Positions 56,180 to 64,000 of a stretch of DNA of 64,000 nucleotides are shown here, one piece after another. The notes below the pieces were generated by a model that was not told the DNA's origin, searched no databases, and worked only from the letters and a program-made list of their open reading frames with translations. Source of the DNA: Cunninghamia lanceolata. Taxonomy: Eukaryota > Streptophyta > Pinopsida > Cupressales > Cupressaceae. The first letter of the stretch is position 1. Each line of letters begins with the position of its first letter. Both the position numbers and the translations under genes were made by a program. The DNA is taken from positions 2,604,001-2,668,000 of the forward strand of contig BSBN01000334.1 in assembly GCA_027924645.1 (NCBI GenBank), given 5' to 3'.

Positions 56180-58363
56180 GTACATTGATAAATTTTACTC
56201 TACTTTAATAACTATATTAGATCTCTGCTATTATTCTCTATTATCAGTATGGTCATGTTTAATCAAAAGGATTATTCATAATCATGAACAATATGAAACA
56301 CTAAATCTAGATGTAGAAGAATAAATAATTGCAAATATTTCATTGCTACTCCATATAGTGTTTTTAGATGGGTTTAATGCCCTTTAGTATTTATTATAAC
56401 TAAATTTTACAATGGCATGAGGGTTTTGGGTCAACAATCTAGTTAAACATGGTTCTGTGGAAATCATTGTCCTATATCATTTACTCTAGAAATTGGGTGT
56501 TTGTGGAGGTTGGTAGAGAGGAAGATTAATGTCAAGTACTTATACCATCTAGAAACATGCTAGAATAGGAGGAAGTGTTGGAAGATACTTTGTATTTATT
56601 TTTCCTAGTTGCTAGATGTTATGTTTCTTAGACATATATGTGCGGCTAAATTTTACAATTGGTGCTTGGAAAAAGAGGTGTATTTTCTTCACTGTTCTAT
56701 TCTTGGAAATTCTCCTCATTTTTATAGGAGTCAGGTGCTAAGAATAACCAGAATACATATAGTATACTCATCAAACTTTTTTAATTTTTAGATCACACTT
56801 TATGCTTTTGATGTTAGTCCTAATGGGGAGATGTTTTATCATTGGTGGCATTAATGTATCCCACAAATTGAAATAAAACAATACCACATTTGTATGTTTG
56901 AAAATGATAGAGCAGGATATATTGTAGCAAGAAAGATCTATGTATGCTAAAGAAACTAGTTATCATGGTATGCAATTGATGTGGAAGCATTTAGGCAAGC
57001 TATTTCTATATAGGGATCTTAAATTTGTTTATCTAGGGTGAAAGAAAATGCAGCAACATAGCTTTATGTGTGGTACATGTTCCTTTGTTAGTATTGCAAT
57101 CTAAACTAATTATCCTTTTGTCATCTGCTTTGTTATTTGTCATGACACATGTTGAGATATTGTTCCTCTTTATCACTGTCCTTAGGCTTGTTAGTTATTA
57201 TCTAGCCCTGTTTGTTGTGCTGATTTGTTTTCCTCATTCGTTTACGGATGGGATGTGCTTGGGGAATAGGTATTAAGAGGTGATGGGAGTAGATCTCAAT
57301 AGGGGCCAGGGCCAAAGTGGTTGCCAGGATAACCCCATTGAGAATCTTTTTATTCAAGTGAAAACATTAAATAAATTTGGGTTTTGTATGCCCTGTTTGG
57401 TTAAATGCGATAAGCTTAGGTCTATGGTATTTGCGGGGTGTCGAGTTATCTACATGTGGGGCATTGATTTTGGAATGTTTGAGTCTCCTCGTCAGTATGA
57501 GTAGTGTACTTGAGTCCTTGTGATGCCATCCCTTCGAGCATGCAAGATGACACTCCACCTGATTTACACCCTAGTGTCTTGTACCTTTGTGGTCGTGAGT
57601 AACACCAGACATTATATTGATGAGCATTTCTATGATTAGGACTTGGGCTTTATGCATTGTTTTCTGTGTCTGCTCCATGATTAATGTTAGTGTTGGCCAT
57701 CATGTATACCCTGACTTTGTTACTTTTGTCTCGACCTTGTGACTACCTCCGAGCATGGTGGGGTGGTCTCTTTTGAGTCCACATGGTTGGGAAGCATTGC
57801 CACCTCTATTGGGGACTGGTGAACAGGTTATTGGTGTACAAGGTTGGAGATGTTCTCACTCTCCATTACTCTATCCATTGTTGTACCCTTTTCAGTCATT
57901 GTATCATATTTAGGAGTATGTTATTGTACTTGTATATCTTACTCATGGCTATCCTAGTGCACTGTATATTATTTATGTAATGGTACTCTCGTAAGAGAGA
58001 AGATGTAATCATGTAAATTAATGAGAAGAAATGAGTTGTTCCTTATTTGGTTTACAGATTCTGGTGTGGGTATCAGATCCCCTTGTATTATGATGCTTTT
58101 ATATTTGTGGTTATATTGGATATGGGTTATAGGAACATTTGAATTGGTGTTTAAAATGAATGTAGTTTAACAATGTTTCCTCTAGAGAGTGAATTACTCA
58201 TCTCCTTTGGGTTGAACATTCGGCCATAATTGGCCATGAATGTTGTTGACATATCGAATCGACAACCGTCTTGTGTATATTATCACTTCATGTCAAAAAA
58301 AATTATCTTGTCCTCTTTTGGCCCTTACCCTTTAGGGTTTGTGGGGTTGGATGTTACAAAAAA

Positions 58364-60720
58364 TCTCGAAGAGAGCAGTTTTGAGATTGACCTCTATATT
58401 TTGGATGCCTATTTTAGTGGCCATTTCATGGGTTATTTGGGAGAATGTTTTTTTTTTATTTTTGAAAAAGTCTTCGCATATCTTAAAGAAAGGAAGAATA
58501 TTGTGGAAAGAGAGGAATAGAGGCAAGTGGAGGTTCTGTTATTAGTGGCTTTAGAACTTTGTAATTTTTATTGTAATATATTTTCTCAAATGGTATGTTT
58601 ATAGTTTGGTTGCATATAGTGAAAATAGTTCACATTTTTATTATGAACACTCTTTTGAATGGTATGAACAAGTTTTATGAAAATAGATTCTTTTCAAATT
58701 TTAGTGTTGTATTAGGGTGTCTATAGGTTGTGTATTAAGAAAATATATTTATTCAGTGGAAATGTAGATTCATTTTTTTGTAAATACAGAAAATTGTATG
58801 CAGGGCATATTGAATTCTTTAACAATTTTGAAGGGTTGTTTTGTTGTTCATGTACTTAACTAAAACCTTGATGACATTTTGGTTTGTCTTTTGTTTCTAA
58901 TTTCACAAGTCAGCTAGAAAATGAAACCCTGCAAAGTTATATTTTATAAAGGTTTTATCTTTGGATTGGGATAAATTAGGGTTTAAGGGGAAAATAGAGT
59001 AAATTATAGATGAGAAACCCTGTTAGTTTCATTTCATTACTAAACTATTACATGAAAGAATCACATACTTATGTATTGATAGGTATGCATCATTTAATAG
59101 AGTGCTTATGAAGGACTCAACAACATTAAGAAAATAAAGATGGTTATTGATATCTTATAACATTGTAGCTAACCCGAAGGGTTTAGTGGATTTCTATAGT
59201 CAACTATTGTAATTTTCATACTTTTTATATGTAAATCTTTGACCATAACAAGTCTATGGGATAGTCAGATACTGAGAGGTCTCAACTTTGAAAAGTATTG
59301 AATGAAATTGTGACCATTCATGTCAATGCTTTGGTCAGCCCAATATGGGTTTATGACCTATATAATGTAGAAACCATAAAGTATTGTATCAGGCCTCACT
59401 GTGAATGACTTATTTACATGTATGAGATCTTTGTCTTGATGTTATGTAACAATAAAGAATATTATATATACATTTATTCATATGCTTTTGAATGTATATA
59501 AGATTACAAACATTCACAGGCATATGAATAAGATATAGTAGTTTGGCATGGTTATCTTTTAGAATAAGGATACATATATTATTACTACACTTGTCCTTGG
59601 CCATACTTAGGCTGATAGCTTGATAATGCCAAAAGGACTTCATTGGATTGAAAATATGTGTTTAAACTAGCTATAGAAGACTCCATTGGATTGTATATCT
59701 ATTTATTAATTGATTGTCGACTACAATCGATTATATATACATATTTTAGAATTTTGACTGTGAAGAAACTATACATTATTTTAGTCTAACAAAAGAGTTA
59801 GAAAATGTTTGGGAATGGTTTTCTAGTAACTTGAATGATAAAAAATATGTTGGCCAGTAACTCCAAAAGCTATGTGGAGCAAATTTGTAAATAATCTTTT
59901 TACTTTACTAGATTAAAGGAAAAATTGTTTCATTAAATGATAGATGACCTACTAAGTTAGTATAGGGAATTTGTGAAACTCTAAAGGCAAGATTGAGATA
60001 GATGTGTTTGTGATAGATTGACACATATATCTAATATTGAATATGTTTTATATATGAATCTTTGGAAACATTAATGCATTAACTACATGCATTGTTGAAT
60101 CATTGTGTCCTAGATTGACATTTCAATAAGATTGTTATACTCAGTTAGAAGGAATCTATTTTTGTATAACAAATTGTATGTAAAAAGCACATCACTAGTT
60201 CTAAGATGTTGTGGTTCCATAAGGATAATTTTTATCTTCCTTTGTCATGACGGGTCAAGTTTCTCTAGTAAGAGCAATACCGGGGAAGAAAAAGCTTCAA
60301 GGCTAGGTAGATAATCACTCTTGTGATGCTCTCCCTCATGCAGATCAAGTTGCTAAAATCTTGAGTCGATAAGAGTTAAAATAGTTATATTCTATTATTT
60401 TATTATACTCAAATAGATATCTCATAATGAAAAAAATATGAAACTTCTTTGTAATAAGATGTACTCATATAGTTATCTGAGAGATTGAAATGTATTATTC
60501 ATTTATGAAATTGTAAATATTGGGATCTGAATGTATTGATTATTAAATCATTTGATTAAATACAATTAATGAAACAAGAAAGAATGTTTTCCCAAGTTTA
60601 GTTGAACTATGGTATATGGAATGGTTATGGTAGTTCCCTTATTATCATTAATTTAAATTAAAAAAATGTTAGTTGTTTTAGAAAGAAGATTTTTAACTGA
60701 GCTTGTGCATTCATTACACA
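58364..60720. other. AT-rich sequence, presumably including the 5' LTR of the following gypsy element
   Basis: A short frame at about 58339-58545 (MPILVAISWVIWENV, Lys-rich end) is weakly reminiscent of the end of a LINE ORF2 but too short to call. The gypsy 5' LTR must end about 60718-60720 (ATTACACA before the primer site). Its start cannot be placed because the 3' LTR lies beyond the window. Nothing else is recognised. Confidence 0.45.
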
Positions 60721-60732
60721 TGGTATTAGAGC
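60721..60732 (+). other. Primer-binding site of the Ty3/gypsy element
   Basis: TGGTATTAGAGC differs at one base from the initiator tRNA-Met primer site and directly follows an LTR-like CACA end. Confidence 0.7.
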
Positions 60733-60832
60733 ATGGTTCAAAAACATGGGCCTATTTATACCTACTTCACAAGAAGTTGACAAATAAATTAGTGTTTGTA
60801 ATCTAACTTATGTTGTTTTCATAAACACAAAA

Positions 60833-61114
60833 ATGGGAAAATCTAAGAACAAAGGAAGAACCAAGAAGCCTTTTAAGAATAAAACTATTAAATCTAAGGC
60901 AACATCATTTTATGGATATGAGGTGATACCCTCAGATTTTGAAACCCTAGCAAATGCCCTGGACTTGATCAAAATGGAAAAGGATAGGTTTCAGAAACTA
61001 GTTATTCAAGTTGAAGGAAAACTTAAGAAACCTTTGGTGGTTCGTGACATGCCTTTTGGGTGTGGTCACAACATAACAGTGTTAAATCATGGTGCAATGG
61101 GTGAGTACCTATGA
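60833..61114 (+). CDS. Small basic ORF between primer site and gag, function unknown
   Basis: 93 residues: a strongly basic start (MGKSKNKGRTKKPFKNKTIK) and then a mixed helical-looking part (SDFETLANALDLIKMEKDRF). Sequence after its stop continues in frame with an acidic piece (VKSNEDEDPEEISF), so the original frame was probably longer. Position suggests an extra leader protein or a detached start of gag. I do not recognise a domain. The element is decayed, so expression is doubtful. Confidence 0.4.
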   Translation: MGKSKNKGRTKKPFKNKTIKSKATSFYGYEVIPSDFETLANALDLIKMEKDRFQKLVIQVEGKLKKPLVVRDMPFGCGHNITVLNHGAMGEYL

Positions 61115-61424
61115 GTACATCCAGCCACTAAGTCTATTATTGTAAAATCTAATGAAGATGAGGATCCTGAGGAGATTTCATTCTAAGATAATGAATAGGA
61201 ACCTTTTGTAAATCCTTTAGTATAATATTAAATAAGGACATATATATGTCCATTTTTGAAATAAAAGAAAATCTTTCAGATTCATATTAGAAATATTGAC
61301 CATGTGTTTAGAAATCTAAAAATTTTCTTCACCTAAGGGTATGAATATTTTCAATGTTAAAATTTGCAGTCCATTCTACATCTTAAGTGTTAAACTAATC
61401 AAACCATAACTTTCTAGGTGCAAA

Positions 61425-62474
61425 ATGGTGATAACAACAATGAATTTAGAAGGGAGTCATGGTGGCTCTGGTAAAGATGGAAATGATCCTGCTACAAAGT
61501 CAGATCAAATCCTTGCAATAATTAATGAAACCAACGAATGGTTAGGATTTCTCAAGAAAGAGGTGAGAGGATGGAATTATGAAGACCATGAAGATTTTGA
61601 AGATCAGGATCAAGATCATAGTGCTAACAACAGAGACGGGGAATTTGGAGGTACTCAAGAAGGCCAAGGAGAGGGAAGAGGGCCCACTGTGACCAGGGCA
61701 TATATGACAAATGATTTACCTAAAGAAATGAAGATGATCACTCTGCCCAAATTTTATGGTACTATACTTAAAGATGGAGCTAAATCATGGCTCAACGATA
61801 TGGAGAAGTATTTCAAGATTCAAAATTAATCAGACATAACCAAGGTAGTATGGGGAGTTTACCAACTATTTAGAGAAGCATCAACATGGTGGATGAAAAA
61901 GAAGACAAAACCAGGACTGAGTTCATTAAATCTTACATGGGATCAGTTCATGACAATTTTTTGATAGGGGTGGTTACCTCATTTATACTTTGACCACAAG
62001 TCATTTAATTTTCAAAATCTACGTGAATGTGAGATGATAGACAAAGGGTACTAGGAAAAGTTTACTAGGATTTTGAAATGTGTTCCTTAGTACAAAAAGG
62101 ATGAGTGTTTTAGAATCATGTGTATGGACCATCAACAATGGACCAGGTTTTTGAAAAGGCTATAAAATAGGAGCAAAAGTTGAAACCCTACTAATCTTTT
62201 CATGATAGTTCTAGGAAGAAATTTGGGTGGTTAAAAACTATGACCATTTTCAAGAAAAATAATTAGAAAAAAGGATTCCAAATCTAATGCCAAACCTAAA
62301 CCTAATGAGAAGATATTATGAAACAAGGATGAGAACCAAAATGGAAAGAAAGGAAACAACTTCAAGAGGAGGAATGAAAGTCAGTGTGATCACCTTACTG
62401 AGATCACATGTTGAATGAAAGGGCCTCTAGGTGGATGTTTCACATGTTGTGGAGATCACTATTTAAACCAATGT
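61425..62474 (+). pseudogene. gag: Ty3/gypsy gag with zinc knuckle (decayed)
   Basis: The open part 61425-61829 has an acidic Gly/Glu/Asp-rich N-terminal half and then the retrotransposon gag start (MKMITLPKFYGTILKDGAKS, WLNDMEKYFKIQ). After a stop it goes on with VYQLFREASTWWMKKK and LTWDQFMTIF. A CX2CX3HX4C zinc knuckle (CFTCCGDHYLNQC) is at 62436-62474. Gag forms the particle that packages element RNA. Stops at several places make it non-functional. Confidence 0.85.
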
Positions 62475-62569
62475 CCAACTAAAAGTCAAGGGAATTAGAA
62501 CTAAAGTTATTCTCTACCATCAAGTAGCAAATTGCTTTCTAGTAAAGAATTCATGCTTCTGTCAATAAC

Positions 62570-64000
62570 CAAGAAGTGAAGTATCAGATTTATCCTATAG
62601 AGACTATAGGTATTATTTTTGAAAATTCTATTTCTATTTTAATAGATACTGGAGAAATAGAAAGTATTATATCACCTTGATTGTTAAACAACATTCCAAG
62701 ATGAGTAGGTTTCATGGCCAATCCTTGATCTATGGAATATGAAAACTAGTCAAGAGCTTGAGTAGAGCAATGTTTGTTTGAAGCTAAGTTTAGTTTTCCC
62801 TCCTTCACAACAGAAGTTAATATATATGTAGCCCCTTTAGGGTCATTTGATGTCATTATGGGTATGAATTAGCTTTGGCAACAAAGAGCTAAAGTTGATT
62901 GTTTTGAAAAGATGGTTGAATGCCTAGATGATATAGGTAATCCAGTATGGATTTAAGGAGTCAAGTGAGAAATCAAGGTTAGGAAAATTTCAGCAATGCG
63001 ACTCAAGAGAGCTAAGAGAAAAGGATGTCAAATGTTTGTGGTCAAAATAGACTAAATAGAAGAATCGCATGAACCAAAAATTCATGATTACCTTTTCCTC
63101 TATGATTTCCAAGATGTTTTCCCAGAGGAATTTCTAGGGTTACCTCCCAAAAGAGTTTTTGGTTTCTCAATCGACAAAATACCTAGTTTAGAACCGATTT
63201 CTAAGGCATCTTATCATATGACAACCACATAGTTGGTTGAACTTAAAGCCCAACTGCAAGAGTTTTTTTTTTCAAAAGGGATAATATGACCAAGTGTTTC
63301 ACCATGGGGAGTGCTAGTAATATATGTGAGAAAGAAGTATGGTACCATGCATTTGTTCATAGATTATAGTATGCTTAACATAGAAATGATAAAGAATAAG
63401 TATCCAGTCTCTCGCATAGACAATCTTTTTTATTAGATGCATGGTACAACAATCTTATTGAAGAATAACCTTATAGTAGGTGACCACTAGTTAAGAGTGA
63501 AGGATGAAGAAATCCATAAGACAACCTCTAGAACAAGATATGGGCACTATGAGTTTACAGTCTTACCATTAGGTTTGACTAATGCCACTATTGCATTCAT
63601 GAACCTGATGAATAATGTCTTCTGAGATTGTTTGGATAGATTTATCCTATTTTTTCTTGATGATATCTTGATATATATTCAAAGAATGAGGAAGAATATA
63701 GTCAACATTTGAGAATAGTTTTTCAAAGGTTAATACAACATAAGTTGTTTGACAATTTGTCAAAGTGTACCTTCTTCTAGAATGAGGTACAATACTTGGG
63801 ACACATTATCTCTACAGAAGGAATTACTGTAGATCTTGAAAAGATTAAGGCTATTTTGGAGTGACTATCACCTAAGAATGTGCATGAAGCATGCAACTTC
63901 ATAGGATTGGCAAGTTACTACATGAAATTTGTTCTAAATTTCTCAAAGATTTCTAACCCTAACACAACTCTCCAATAGAAAGGAAAATGGTTTTAATGGA
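62570..64000 (+). pseudogene. pol: Ty3/gypsy pol: protease and reverse transcriptase (decayed, runs off the window)
   Basis: The protease active site ILIDTGE (Asp-Thr-Gly at 62645-62653) is followed by APLGSFDVIMGMN. RT then begins at about 63100: [81 protein letters not shown] and the catalytic FFLDDILIY (about 63650-63670). LSKCTFF and YLGHIISTEGITVD follow, with the start of the RNase H-side region (NFIGLASYYMKFV) at about 63895-63935. Many stops look like C-to-T changes (CGA to TGA, CAG to TAG). Domain order PR-RT fits Ty3/gypsy. Integrase would lie beyond 64000. Confidence 0.92.

Larger units (their letters stand above)
47586..58358 (+). mobile_element. LARD-like retrotransposon 2 (about 3.35-kb LTRs) with captured PPR and MADS-box fragments
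   Basis: LTRs 47586-50978 and 55043-58358 start TGTAATGACCCC and TGTAACAACCCC and end GGATGTTACA. The primer site TGGTATCAGAGC is at 50981-50992. The polypurine tract AGGGGAGTAGGA is at 55031-55042. The flanks AAAAC (47581-47585) and AAAAA (58359-58363) fit a target duplication with one change. The 4.06-kb internal region has no recognised gag-pol. The architecture is like element 1 but the LTR sequence is different apart from the ends. The LTRs differ by many substitutions, and about 66 bases near 49982-50047 are absent from the 3' copy. Confidence 0.88.
55043..58358 (+). repeat. 3' LTR of LARD-like element 2 (3316 bp)
   Basis: It is the partner of 47586-50978, with the same order of captured fragments. 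Confidence 0.88.

Noticed and set aside
58339..58545. 68-codon plus-strand frame as a LINE ORF2 end
   Set aside because: The resemblance is limited to a few aromatic residues and a Lys-rich end; it also spans the LTR edge at 58358, so the frame start is not real.

Overview
The window reads as plant nuclear DNA, most likely from a gymnosperm with a very large genome; this is inference. It is AT-rich and mostly nested, decayed LTR retrotransposons whose primer sites match plant initiator tRNA-Met (TGGTATCAGAGC). It holds one intact single-exon GRAS gene. Captured fragments of PLS-type PPR and MIKC MADS-box genes have a style common in conifers. No rRNA, functional tRNA, CRISPR or prokaryotic feature was seen.

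Layout. 1-2711: the intact GRAS transcription-factor gene (1080-2405) and its flanks. 2712-41115: one old Ty1/copia element on the minus strand, split into a 3' half (LTR, RNase H, RT at 2712-4830) and a 5' half (integrase, protease at 26846-28157 plus 41028-41115). Between the halves lie a tRNA-derived SINE (5032-5316), a probable 4.1-kb solo LTR (5570-9658) and a non-autonomous LTR element (9942-26496). The 3' LTR of that last element is broken by a LARD-like element with about 5.05-kb LTRs (12298-25919). The copia protease region is broken by a short-LTR element (28158-41027). That element holds a tandem three-LTR element (29250-40081), whose third LTR holds a probable solo LTR (38504-39932). 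Most insertions carry exact or nearly exact 5-bp target duplications.

41116-41840 is a Ty3/gypsy RT fragment. 43017-44586 is a second, deleted copy of the GRAS locus. 46788-47363 is a 5'-truncated probable LINE with an 11-bp target duplication. 47586-58358 is a second LARD-like element with about 3.35-kb LTRs. Both of its LTRs carry a PPR fragment (minus strand) abutting a MADS-box first exon with its splice donor (plus strand). 60721-64000 is the 5' part of a decayed Ty3/gypsy element.

The only gene likely to work is the GRAS gene. The most notable points are gene-fragment capture inside LTRs by two LARD-like families, and a three-LTR tandem element whose middle LTR is a visible recombinant of the outer two.
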